From Phyllobacterium sophorae (lineage in GTDB: Bacteria > Pseudomonadota > Alphaproteobacteria > Rhizobiales > Rhizobiaceae): DNA of 64,000 nucleotides. This document shows, in pieces, positions 52,841 through 61,575 of this stretch. The stretch spans positions 1 through 64,000 of the forward strand of contig NZ_PGGM01000012.1 in the NCBI RefSeq assembly GCF_003010965.1, in the 5' to 3' direction. A program made the position numbers and the translations under genes. The notes under the pieces are model-generated. The model saw only the letters and a list, made by a program, of their open reading frames with translations. It made no database searches and was not told where the DNA came from. How positions within the stretch are numbered: the first letter of the stretch is position 1; each line of letters begins with the position of its first letter.

Positions 52841-54550
52841 TCACTTGCCTAAAACTGGGATAGGCGAAGGCGCCAGGGCCGACGTGCCTCCCACATTTCG
52901 CACCAAGAAAGAATGGATCTGCGCGATGACGGCCGCGCCCTCACCGACCGCGGCCGCAACCCGCTTGGTGGAGCCGGCCCGTGCGTCTCCGACGGCAAAG
53001 ATGCCAGGGCAACTCGTTTCCAGCGGCAGTCGTTCGCCACGGCCCAGGCGGTCCCCCGTGAGAACGAAACCCTTTTCATCGAGTGCGACACAGCCGTCAA
53101 GCCAGTTGGTATTGGGGTCAGCGCCAATGAACAGGAAGAGATGGCGCGACGCACACTCCTCCGTTTCGCCGGTTCGGGCGTTACGGAAGGTGGCCCCGGT
53201 CAAACCTCGATCTCGGTCGCCATGCAAGCCCACAATCTCGCTGCCCACGTGGAGTTCGACATTGGGCAATGCCGCGATCCGGTCGATCAGATACTGGGAC
53301 ATGGTCTGCTCGAGCGGTCGTCGGACCACGTGGTGCAGGTGCCTGACCTGCGGTGCGAGGTAGGCGACGGCTTGGCCGGCCGAGTTTCCACCGCCCACGA
53401 GAGTGATTTCCTCTCCGGAGCACAGGCGGGCCTCGATCGGCGATGCCCAGTAGGAGACGCCAGCCCCTTCCAGCTCTTCGACATTGATGATATCAGGCCG
53501 GCGGTAGCGCGCTCCCGACGCGATCACGATGGAACGCGCTCGTGCGGTATATCCATTGCTGAGCTCGAGTGAGAATGGAGCTTCCGACTCAGATCCATGA
53601 CAGCACAGCTTTCCGACGGTCAGCGGGATCGCGAGCTCGGCACCGAATTTGGTCGCCTGATTGAAGGCACGGCCCGCAAGAGCCTGCCCGGAGATACCAG
53701 TGGGGAAGCCGAGATAATTTTCGATCCGGGCGGATGCTCCCGCCTGTCCGCCGAAAGCCCGCGAATCGAGAACCAGCACAGACAGTCCCTCGGATGCCCC
53801 ATAGACAGCGGTGGCCAGTCCGGCCGGTCCCGCGCCGACGACTGCCACGTCATAGACATTCTTTGGATCGAGATCCGGCATGATGCCTAGACATGACGCA
53901 GCATCCGCGTCGCTCGGATTTCTGAGCAATGTGCCGTTTGGACAAATCATCAACGGCAAATCTTCAGATGCGATGCCGAGGCGTTCGACCAGCTCGCGCC
54001 CCTCTACCTCGCATGCGGCGATGAGGGCGTGGGGATAGCCGTTGCGGGTGAGAAATCCAGACAACCTCACGATGTCGGGAGCATCCCGGCGTCCAACCAG
54101 AATCGACCCTGCGCCGCCGGCCCGACCTTCTTCGATCAGCGAGACGCGACGGAGGATGTAGGCGCGCATGATCGCTTCACCAATATCCGCCGACCCGATG
54201 ACTAGCGCGCGGAGATGTGGCGCATCGAAGGGTAGCGCAAGTACGCCCTTCTCGCCGGCGACCACCGATGCCAGGGTTGCATGACCAGACAACTGATTGG
54301 TCTCACCGGTGAACTGGCCGGGACCATAGGTGGCGATCAGGGACGACTTGCCAGCGGCGCCGCGCTGAATTGCATCGGCCGAGCCCTCTAGAATAAGCCA
54401 GGCAGGGACGCTGCGGGTACCGATCTCATAGAGGATGTCGCCTGGGCCAAAGCGGCTCGGCTCACCGCTCGTGAAGCGTCGAGCCATCCCAATTTGGAAA
54501 GCCGAGAGTGTTGGATATGCTTGCTCCCGCCGAGCATCGCTGATCGCCAT
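52841..54550 (-). CDS. Cyclic-nucleotide-binding domain fused to thioredoxin-reductase-like FAD enzyme
   Basis: 569 residues from the ATG at 54550. Residues of about 15-130 form a CRP-like cNMP-binding fold (RFGPGDILYEIGTRSVPAWL). Residues of about 145-230 are a thioredoxin-like module (SILVGRRDAPDIVRLSGFLT) without a CxxC. Residues of about 240-569 match thioredoxin reductase: VVGAGPAGLATAVYGASEGL, LVGGGNSAGQAVAYLAPQVR and GIFAVGDARAGSTKRVAAAV. At the place of CATC the sequence is SYWASPIEARLC, so the redox CxxC is absent and disulfide reduction by the normal route is unlikely. A redox sensor or reductase role regulated by cNMP is possible. Confidence 0.88.
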   Translation of the reverse strand: MAISDARREQAYPTLSAFQIGMARRFTSGEPSRFGPGDILYEIGTRSVPAWLILEGSADAIQRGAAGKSSLIATYGPGQFTGETNQLSGHATLASVVAGEKGVLALPFDAPHLRALVIGSADIGEAIMRAYILRRVSLIEEGRAGGAGSILVGRRDAPDIVRLSGFLTRNGYPHALIAACEVEGRELVERLGIASEDLPLMICPNGTLLRNPSDADAASCLGIMPDLDPKNVYDVAVVGAGPAGLATAVYGASEGLSVLVLDSRAFGGQAGASARIENYLGFPTGISGQALAGRAFNQATKFGAELAIPLTVGKLCCHGSESEAPFSLELSNGYTARARSIVIASGARYRRPDIINVEELEGAGVSYWASPIEARLCSGEEITLVGGGNSAGQAVAYLAPQVRHLHHVVRRPLEQTMSQYLIDRIAALPNVELHVGSEIVGLHGDRDRGLTGATFRNARTGETEECASRHLFLFIGADPNTNWLDGCVALDEKGFVLTGDRLGRGERLPLETSCPGIFAVGDARAGSTKRVAAAVGEGAAVIAQIHSFLVRNVGGTSALAPSPIPVLGK

Positions 54551-54599
54551 CGTGTGAACTCCATATCGGCCTATGCTCGTGTGTGACGGCATCCGATGA

Positions 54600-55138
54600 T
54601 CTGGTCAGTTTATCCCGTGCACTAAAAAAGCCAACTCTTTCCGCGAGCCTCTCTACCTGACGAAGTTTTCTACGCATCCCATGGCCGAGCGCCAAGGCGA
54701 AGACCAGGCTTTCACCAGTCTGCTTCGTTCGTGCAACGCACCAGGGCTGCGCATTGACCGCGATAGGTATTCTCCAACATTCCTCCCTCCATTCGTGGTG
54801 TCTGTGCGGATGGCGCCGATCCCAGCATCCTAGCGCACCTTCGTTGTTCAGGCGGATAGTCAAGTTCGGCGACCAGTCCCGAAACCCCGGGTCCTGTGGG
54901 GTAGCGGCAACTTTGCCCCTGAATACGCCGCCCGGCGTGCCTCGCTGACAGATTGGTTTCAGAGCGGCGAGATGCACGCGGTTGGGCTTGAACTCTCCAT
55001 CCCGGTCTTGGAATTAGAAGATTGAGCCCAGCGGCGTGGATCTCGATCAGAACATCATCATCCCGCAACGTCGGCTCCGGCATGTCGGCGAAACGCAGGG
55101 CGCTGTTCTTTTGTATTATCGAGGATGAATGCCTTCAG
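54600..55138 (-). pseudogene. Decayed N-terminus of a quinone oxidoreductase/alcohol dehydrogenase
   Basis: From about 55138 the minus strand encodes KAFILDNTKE, then in another frame ALRFADMPEPTLRDDDVLIE and IHAAGLNLL. These are the first strands of medium-chain quinone oxidoreductases; the start codon has become CTG. Further down only faint matches remain (FRGKVAAT and GPGV). At least one frame break and loss of the remaining about 270 residues make it non-functional. Confidence 0.6.
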
Positions 55139-55506
55139 ATGATCTGTTCTCCAGTTTCCAGGCAAACCCGCCTCCGGTTGGAGAGCCGCTATCGCAGAAT
55201 GTGTCGATGAGAAGCGGGGCCGCGCCTAGCGCGGCACCCGATGGGAGCAGCGGCGACTTGCGGCTGCGATGGCGGGATAGGAAGCCATCGTTGACGAACG
55301 TCTTGGTTTCAGCCCGGATCGCCGAAGGCGCAACCGGCGCAGCGCCGTTTTCCTGAAGGTCGATGTGGCTGACACATGCCAGAGCTGCAGGAAATCCGCC
55401 CGCCCTTGGCGTGCACGCGGTCGCGACCTTGCTCCAACCCTCGATCTAGGCCCGGGAGTAGATGCCGGGCGTGTCCTGGTAGCCTGATCGAATGTTTCGT
55501 TGGTGC

Positions 55507-55850
55507 TCAGGCGACGGTGCTGTACCACTCGGCGGGATGCTGATTCCCATAGTTTGGAAGCATGGCCTGGCGCGCGGCCACAAGCACGTCCCACTGACCG
55601 GCATCGGGAAGCGGGGGAACGGTTACCGGTTCGCGGCGGTCGAACCCAACCAGCGCCGCATCCACCAGATCGTCTACCTCCATCACGTTGGAAAGCGGGT
55701 TGACGTCGGCGCCGACGTGCTCCCAAATCTCGGTTCGCGTCGTGGCGGGAAGCACGGCCCGAACGTAAACTCCATTCGGCGCGAGCTCGAGGCTGAGGCC
55801 CTGCGACAGTACGAGCGCCGGTCGAACGAAAGAGCGGAATAGGATTCGCG
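55507..55850 (-). pseudogene. C-terminal fragment of an SDR
   Basis: In one minus frame: FVRPALVLSQGLSLELAPNG, then VYVRAVLPATTRTEIWEHVG and ADVNPLSNVMEVDDLVDAAL. This is the C-terminal third of an SDR with the motif L-P-A-x-T-R-T-E-I-W, ending near the usual position. The N-terminal part, with the glycine loop and catalytic tyrosine, is missing, and no start codon with a ribosome site precedes it. Confidence 0.65.
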
Positions 55851-56166
55851 GCTCGTATAGGAGGACCCCCCGAAAAACCCTATTCCACTATACTGTAAGC
55901 GATGTATTGATGGCGCGATGAACGGGAAAATATCGTCGAGTGACGCTCGGCAACTCTTGCGAACGGACATTCCACGCCAAGGTTCTCGCCGTAATCCAAG
56001 GACAATAAACTTTCTTCGATGAAACTCGCCCTCTGCCCACTCTGGCATCAATGGCAGTGATGCATTCCGTCGGCATTGGACGAGACATGATCATCAGTCA
56101 AAGCGCCCCTTGCTTTCCCGTTGGGTTAGTAATTGGATACACGGGGGGAGGGAAAAGGAGTCCGCT

Positions 56167-56355
56167 ATGCTCGAACTTACCTATCCTAATGGCTTTCCGG
56201 TGCATGTGAACCCGTATGCAGTCATCACGATTACCCAAGCCGGCGAGACCACGAATATCGTCACGACCAATGGTGAATTCTCCGTGAAAGAGGACCTGAC
56301 CATCGTCTCTCAGAGATGGGTGAACCTCATGTCTCAATACGCGGGCCGTGGCTAA
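56167..56355 (+). CDS. Small FlbD-like hypothetical protein (62 residues)
   Basis: From the ATG at 56167 (GGGAAAAGGAGTCC upstream): MLELTYPNGFPVHVNPYAVI then TITQAGETTNIVTTNGEFSV and KEDLTIVSQRW. The short beta-rich layout (L-T-x-x-N-G-x-P-V-x-V-N-P, then NGE-x-x-V-x-E) resembles the FlbD fold of flagellar genes, but no flagellar gene is nearby. A longer frame from 56110 is unsupported. Function unknown. Confidence 0.6.
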   Translation: MLELTYPNGFPVHVNPYAVITITQAGETTNIVTTNGEFSVKEDLTIVSQRWVNLMSQYAGRG

Positions 56356-56614
56356 TCATTCTGCCGCCAGCCAATCCGGTTTCGAGAACCCACTATCTCC
56401 GGTACGTCGGAGGATGGTTCCCAATGTAGTCTCTTGGGCATTCGCCCTTTGATTGCAGCCATCTGCATTGACCGGTAATGGCTTCTACCTCACACATCGG
56501 CACTTTGTTGAACTACTGGATGTAGTGGGCGAGTTCGTGAACGAGCACGCCCGGGTTCAGCCAGTCCGCAAACGCCAGCAACGTACTCACAGCGCGAATG
56601 CAGCGTCGCCTCCG

Positions 56615-57607
56615 TCACGTCGACAAAAGCTCCGCCACAGAGGTGGCGCCATAGGACAGCAGGTCGCCTTGCCAATTGCTGCGTTTCACAAATTGCTCCC
56701 AAGTCAACGCATGCGGATCGATTTTCCGACTCCACGTCAGGTCGCGATCGGGGGCGTAATAGCCATACTCGACAGCGTATTCCACCATGCCCACCAATTC
56801 GCGCACGAGATGCTCGTCGGCGGCAAAATTCGGAAAGTGGCGCAACAAGTCTTCGCGCGAGTAAGCGGAGGCATAGTGCGCCCGCTGACCGGTAACCCGC
56901 ACAAAAGTGTCCACCATTTCTTGCGCCGAGAGAAACTCGCCGATCACTGGTAGGGTTTTGCCGGTGTATTGCGTCGGGTGATCGAAAATCTCGCGCACCG
57001 CCGGTCCGGCGGCAGTGAGCGGATCACAGAACGGCATGGGTATATGCGGGGGCAAGTATATGGCGAACGTTATGCCGTCCGCCCCGCGCTGCGGCACATA
57101 GTATTCTAGGAAGTTGGTGTAGTAAAATGCCAGGTACACGAACGAACTGCGAACGGGCAAGGTGCGAATGTAGTCCTCCACCTTCGCCTTGTCGGTGAAG
57201 TGCGGCGCCCACTTCGTGCCGCCGGTACGCGCTTCGACATTTTCGAGCCCGCTGAAAACCACATGTTCGACCCCAGCGGCCACCGCCGCGTCAGCCAATT
57301 CCATTCCGAGGGTAAGCTCGAGTTCCTCCGGCGGCACCTTGACGATGGGCGGCGTCATCAAGAACGCTCCGTACGAGCCGCTCATGGCCGCGGTTAGCTC
57401 GGCTTCCATGCCGAGTTCAAGGGGTGCCACCACGACCTCGGCGCCCTTTTGCGCCAAGATTTGCGCGGGCTGGCTATCGCGGCGACGCGTCAGGGCACGC
57501 ACCCGGTAGCGCCCGCTGTCGAGCAGCGCCTCGGCGACACTGCGGCCTTGCTTGCTCGAGGCACCGACAACAGTGATCAGAGGTTTGGAGGTATCGGCTT
57601 GGATCAT
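56615..57607 (-). CDS. NmrA/HSCARG-like NAD(P)-binding protein
   Basis: 330 residues. The Rossmann start LITVVGASSKQGRSVAEALL then YRVRALTRRRDSQPAQILAQ is NmrA-like, and PPIVKVPPEELELTLGMELA plus GVEHVVFSGLENVEARTGGT follow the family pattern. The active-site tyrosine of SDRs is replaced, so it may sense NADPH or act as a quinone-type reductase. The LysR gene diverges 177 bp away and is the likely regulator. Confidence 0.9.
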   Translation of the reverse strand: MIQADTSKPLITVVGASSKQGRSVAEALLDSGRYRVRALTRRRDSQPAQILAQKGAEVVVAPLELGMEAELTAAMSGSYGAFLMTPPIVKVPPEELELTLGMELADAAVAAGVEHVVFSGLENVEARTGGTKWAPHFTDKAKVEDYIRTLPVRSSFVYLAFYYTNFLEYYVPQRGADGITFAIYLPPHIPMPFCDPLTAAGPAVREIFDHPTQYTGKTLPVIGEFLSAQEMVDTFVRVTGQRAHYASAYSREDLLRHFPNFAADEHLVRELVGMVEYAVEYGYYAPDRDLTWSRKIDPHALTWEQFVKRSNWQGDLLSYGATSVAELLST

Positions 57608-57784
57608 GCAACTTCTCCTAGTCTTGAGATTCCTGATCTTGAGGTCGTGAAGTAGTCGCCCGGTTGCTGTCCACCAGGTGCTAGTGAACGGCGACCGCGG
57701 AAAAGGTTGGACCTCAGGCCCGGAAGTCTCGCCTGTTTCGAGCTATATTTGAAATCATAGGAATGTTCGGCTACTATCCATTCA

Positions 57785-58687
57785 ATGGATACCAAGCGCC
57801 TGGATCTCAATCTGCTGGTCACTCTTGAGACGTTGCTCGTGGAGCAGAACGTGACGAAGGCGGCCGCTCGCCTGAATCTGAGCCAACCGGCGGTAAGTGC
57901 CCAGCTAAACCGCCTCAGGCATGAGTTCGACGACCCACTGCTGATTCCTGCACAGCGAGGAATGACGCCGACCGCTAAAGCAATGGAGTTGCTCGACCCT
58001 TTGCGCCAGGCCCTTGACCAAGTTCGAGCCACGGTTGTTTCCCATAGGAACTTCGACCCGGCTCAAGCCAAGCTAACCGTCTCTATCGCCTGTACAGATT
58101 ATCTGCAGGCGGTGGTGGTCAAGCCGCTCGTCGTGGAACTCAGGATGCGGGCACCCGGAGTTCGTGTCGCGCTGCGCAATCTCGACGTGCCGCAGTTGGA
58201 CGCGCAGATGGCGCGGGGTGATGTGGATCTGGCGCTCATGACGCCGCAGGCCGCTTCGCCGAGTCTTCGTACTCGACACCTGTTTAACGAGCGCTATGTG
58301 CTCATCGGCCGACGGAAGCATCCGAGACTACGAGAGGGAATCACGGTCGAGGAGTTTGTTGAGATGGACCAGGTAATTGTTTCCTTGGACGGCGGTGGCT
58401 TTGTGACGCCAGTGGACAGGGTTTTGGCTGACCTCGGACACAGACGCAATGCGGTGTTATCTGCAGCCTCATTCTTGTTCGTTCCTGAGATCGTGTCTTA
58501 CTCGGACCTCGTTGCCCTTGTTCCAGAACGTCTCGTACGCGACCGTGCCGACAAGCTCATGGTAATAGACTGCCCATTTCCCGTCGAAGGTTTCGCAGTG
58601 GGAATGGTGTGGCACGAGCGTTGTCACGGACACGGCGGCCAACGCTGGATCCGGGAGGCTATTGTGTCGCTAATGGCGCACACATAA
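57785..58687 (+). CDS. LysR-family regulator (NodD/NahR-like group)
   Basis: 300 residues. The HTH is LDLNLLVTLETLLVEQNVTK, then AAARLNLSQPAVSAQLNRLR, with DDPLLIPAQRGMTPTAKAME, a pattern seen in the NodD/NahR/LinR branch. The effector domain contains LTVSIACTDYLQAVVVKPLV. The upstream divergent NmrA-like gene suggests an aromatic or quinone inducer. This is an inference from subfamily and neighbour. Confidence 0.92.
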   Translation: MDTKRLDLNLLVTLETLLVEQNVTKAAARLNLSQPAVSAQLNRLRHEFDDPLLIPAQRGMTPTAKAMELLDPLRQALDQVRATVVSHRNFDPAQAKLTVSIACTDYLQAVVVKPLVVELRMRAPGVRVALRNLDVPQLDAQMARGDVDLALMTPQAASPSLRTRHLFNERYVLIGRRKHPRLREGITVEEFVEMDQVIVSLDGGGFVTPVDRVLADLGHRRNAVLSAASFLFVPEIVSYSDLVALVPERLVRDRADKLMVIDCPFPVEGFAVGMVWHERCHGHGGQRWIREAIVSLMAHT

Positions 58688-58973
58688 ATGGCTGCCCTGG
58701 CCGTGACGAAAGCGACACGACTTGGCGGACTAGGGCGTCCTCGAACGTGCGACTGAGGAGCGGGCATCCCAACGCATCGACTTGGAACTGAGGTTCGGTG
58801 GTTACGATCTGGCTTTGGCTTCTCGAAACTATCTTCAGTTACAATGCGCAGATCCGAGGGCGGCGGTTCACGTAGACGAGGAAATCGTCCGCGCCCGCAG
58901 GGCTCCAGCCACAGAAAGCGGAAGAATACTATCACGAACCCGCCGAGTGAACCCGCCCATGGTGGTCTCGCCC
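58688..58973. other. Gap between LysR and the Fic locus
   Basis: Only short frames with no family feature. The inverted repeat upstream of the Fic gene begins right after this gap. Confidence 0.4.
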
Positions 58974-59040
58974 CCTTATTTAAGAGCGCTTACCTTATCT
59001 CATTTCCTATTTAAGCCAAGTGGCTATTGCTTAAATAAGG
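58974..59040. promoter_or_regulatory. Repeated CCTTATTTAAG sites upstream of the Fic gene
   Basis: CCTTATTTAAG (58974-58984) and CTTAAATAAGG (59030-59040) are exact reverse complements with 45 bp between. A third related copy, CCTATTTAAG (59006-59015), lies in the spacer. It ends about 84 bp before the annotated ATG and may be an operator or the end of a former mobile element. Confidence 0.65.
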
Positions 59041-59123
59041 CCTCAGCATCATATTTGGGTCATGTCTGAACCCGCCTCCATCTCCGGCTAGGCCACTTTG
59101 TCGAGACCCCCGTTGCGGGTGAG

Positions 59124-60242
59124 ATGGTGCGCGCCTTCGTGCCGCCGCCCTTGCCGCCGGAGCCGTCGATCGACGTGCTTGCCTTGTTGGAGCGGCTGAG
59201 TCTGGCGGAGCGAGCCTTGGGGCGTCTGGACGGCATCACAATGCTGCTCCCGCGTCAGGAGCTGTTCCTTTATATGTATGTGAAAAAGGAAGCTGTCCTC
59301 TCGTCCCAGATTGAGGGCACACAATCGACCCTTTCGGACTTGCTCCGCTTCGAGACCGAGGCGCAAACCGGCCAGCCGATCGGCGACATCCGCGAAGTCT
59401 CGAACTACGTCGATGCCATGATGTACGGGCTGGAGCGGCTGGAAGATTTACCGCTGTCGTTGCGCCTGATCCGTGAGATGCACGCCCGACTGCTACAAAG
59501 CGGACGCGGCGGCACGAAGAGTCCTGGCGAGTTCCGACGCTCGCAGAACTGGATCGGCGGCACGCGCCCGGGCAATGCGCTGTTCGTGCCGCCACCTGTC
59601 ACCGAACTGGACGGCTGCCTCGATGCGCTTGAGCGTTTCATGCATGAGGAAGGGTCGCTACTGCCCGCCCTCATCAAGGCCGGTCTGCTGCACGTTCAGT
59701 TCGAGACCATCCATCCGTTCCTGGACGGCAACGGCAGGATCGGCCGCTTGCTGGTCACGCTGTTTCTTTGCGTCAACGGCGTGCTGCGCAAGCCGCTGCT
59801 CTATCTGAGCCTTTATCTCAAAACCCACCGTGGCGACTATTACCGCCTACTTCAGGAAGCGCGCGAGCATGGCGCATGGGAAGCCTGGCTCGACTTCTTT
59901 CTCACCGGTGTCGCGGACACCGCCAATCAGGCTTTCGATGCCGTTACCCGGATCGTCGAATTGTTCAAGGAAGACCGCGAACGCATTACGGCAGAGAGTG
60001 ACCGGGCTGGCTCGGCGCTGCATATCCACGATCTCTTTCAGCAGAATCCCTATCTGACGGCCAACCAGCTCGTTCAGCAGACGGGCCTTTCTGCCCCGAC
60101 GGTCAATGCGGCGCTCGCCGATCTGGAGCGGTTTGGCATAGTCGAGGAGGTTACTGGCCGCAAACGGGGCCGCGTTTTCAGTTACCGGCGCTATCTCGCA
60201 ATTCTGAGCGAGGGCACCGACCCGCTCCCCACTGCCGCCTGA
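59124..60242 (+). CDS. Fic-domain protein (AMPylation or related NMP transfer)
   Basis: 372 residues. The Fic core motif is HPFLDGNGRIGR at about 197-208, with the catalytic His. An inhibitory helix motif of the class II type, SSQIEG (S60-x-x-x-E64-G65), lies N-terminal. A winged-helix-like C-terminal domain (TANQLVQQTGLSAPTVNAAL) ends the protein. Sequence before the ATG at 59124 (HFVETPVAGE) continues the family pattern but has no ATG, so the true start may have been lost or may use another codon. Fic enzymes add AMP or other NMPs to hydroxyl groups of target proteins; some are toxins. Confidence 0.88.
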   Translation: MVRAFVPPPLPPEPSIDVLALLERLSLAERALGRLDGITMLLPRQELFLYMYVKKEAVLSSQIEGTQSTLSDLLRFETEAQTGQPIGDIREVSNYVDAMMYGLERLEDLPLSLRLIREMHARLLQSGRGGTKSPGEFRRSQNWIGGTRPGNALFVPPPVTELDGCLDALERFMHEEGSLLPALIKAGLLHVQFETIHPFLDGNGRIGRLLVTLFLCVNGVLRKPLLYLSLYLKTHRGDYYRLLQEAREHGAWEAWLDFFLTGVADTANQAFDAVTRIVELFKEDRERITAESDRAGSALHIHDLFQQNPYLTANQLVQQTGLSAPTVNAALADLERFGIVEEVTGRKRGRVFSYRRYLAILSEGTDPLPTAA

Positions 60243-60255
60243 CGGAAGGAAGCCT

Positions 60256-60577
60256 GTGCGTATCGAATCCGTAACCTTGTCCAGCGTCCGCTGTTTCTGC
60301 CCTGATCCGATCACGGTGCCTATCTCATCGCAGATTGCGGCCGTCGTCGGTCCGAACGCGGCGGGAGAGACCGCACTTCTCCATGCACTGTCGAAACTTT
60401 CTGGCGTGTCGCGTGCGCAGCGTACCGGTGCAGCGTTCGGATTTCCACTTCTTGGGCGCGGACGACGATCCGGATGATCGTGAACCCAGGGATCTGTTCA
60501 TCGACGTGGTGATCGGATTGCCCGAACTGGCCGATGGCATTCGCGCCAACGCGGCCACCACAGGTTCAACTCCCTAG
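60256..60577 (+). pseudogene. OLD-family (GajA-like) ATPase-nuclease, N-terminal fragment with frameshift
   Basis: From 60256 the protein begins MRIESVTLSSVRCFCPDPIT, then ISSQIAAVVGPNAAGETALL. This is the Walker A region of OLD/AAA ATPases, but the normal GKT is GET, so the nucleotide-binding Lys is replaced by Glu. The frame breaks near residue 55. The continuation (VQRSDFHFLGADDDPDDREP and DLFIDVVIGLPELADGIRAN) is in another frame and ends at 60577. The ATPase rest and the TOPRIM nuclease domain are missing. Confidence 0.78.
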
Positions 60578-60987
60578 AGCCCTTGGCGCGACGCGACCGC
60601 TCCTGTTGGCCCAAGCCCATGCGGTCACCGCTATGCCGATCAACGCTGGCAGTGAGACCGCCGGGAAATCTCGAGGAATGACAGATGGCGCGCAGATACC
60701 CACGGCTACTTCCCATAAATGAAGATCGCGTGTGCGGAGAGCCACAATGTTGGCGCTGCCCAAAGGCCCAGCCGCAAGTCCGGTTTGCCTATACCCGCCA
60801 CATACGCCGCACCAATGAATAGTTCGATGAGGCCGATGTCGCGGATGAAGTGCTGGTTGAACAAACCGGCGGCGGCAACACCTGGAACCGCAAAATACCA
60901 CGCTTCGGGGTTCACCAGCATGAAGACACCGTTAGCAAACATTGCCGCACCCAGGAAGCCGGCAAATCCGAACACAAGTTTAGACAT
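60566..60987 (-). pseudogene. Four-helix membrane protein, frameshifted
   Basis: From the ATG at 60987: LVFGFAGFLGAAMFANGVFM, LVNPEAWYFAVPGVAAAGLF and NQHFIRDIGLIELFIGAAYV, then SAHAIFIYGK and a stop at 60706. The expected next segment (HLWEVAVGICAPSVIPRDFP and VSLPALIGIAVTAWAWAN) lies in another frame to 60566. One missing base near 60720 (ATC TTC CAT read as ATCTTCAT) accounts for it. The start overlaps the end of the SnoaL-like gene. Confidence 0.75.
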
Positions 60988-61423
60988 GTTCGTCGCTCCC
61001 GTTGGCCTGTTGCATAGCAACGTCCTTGCTCAGCTTCTGTCTCTTTTCGGCGTCAATGACCAGATGGGGATCGAAATAGAAGACGCGCAAAGTTGCAAGA
61101 CGACCGTCTCGAACGGTCCAGTGTTCTGCGAGTCTCGTGATGTCATTTTGGCCTTTGATACCGGCATAAACAAATGCGGCCACCGTGGTGTCGTCCGCAG
61201 TGAAAGAATCATAGCCGAACCTGTCAAAGTCAAACATTGCCGCAACGCGCGGAAGGACTTGCGTTACAAATTGTTCGGCCCCGAGACCCTTGCCGCCCCA
61301 TGGCAAGATTGCCGGCACATCCCATAGGAAATCTTCGGCAAGATATCGGGAAAAAGTCTTCGTGCTGCCAGCGAGAGCTGTTCCGTTAAAATCACTTACC
61401 AGTTGCTTGTTTTGCTCGCTCAT
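60980..61423 (-). CDS. SnoaL/NTF2-like protein
   Basis: 147 residues from the ATG at 61423 (AAGGAGAGCCGCA upstream). NTF2-like layout: an N-terminal helix (EQNKQLVSDFNGTALAGSTK), then FSRYLAEDFLWDVPAILPWG and GIKGQNDITRLAEHWTVRDG, ending with FYFDPHLVI. It may be an isomerase or ligand-binding protein; the family does not fix the reaction. It overlaps the start of the membrane-protein gene by 8 bp and follows the FAD oxidoreductase gene on the same strand. Confidence 0.82.
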   Translation of the reverse strand: MSEQNKQLVSDFNGTALAGSTKTFSRYLAEDFLWDVPAILPWGGKGLGAEQFVTQVLPRVAAMFDFDRFGYDSFTADDTTVAAFVYAGIKGQNDITRLAEHWTVRDGRLATLRVFYFDPHLVIDAEKRQKLSKDVAMQQANGSDEHV

Positions 61424-61575
61424 TGCGGCTCTCCTTGAAGCAAAAATTGGTTGAGATAGGGCGAGCCGCATCATTGCGGCCCGCCAGATTACGCCTTGAT
61501 CGGGCAGAGCGTGCTGCTCGGCCCCAGAGTGAATGGCCCGATCAATTTGCAGAAAGTTGTGATCGATACGCGCAC

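Noticed and set aside
52913..53572. Plus-strand frame antisense to the FAD/cNMP fusion gene
   Set aside because: It shadows the reductase domain, which has clear nucleotide-binding motifs on the minus strand.
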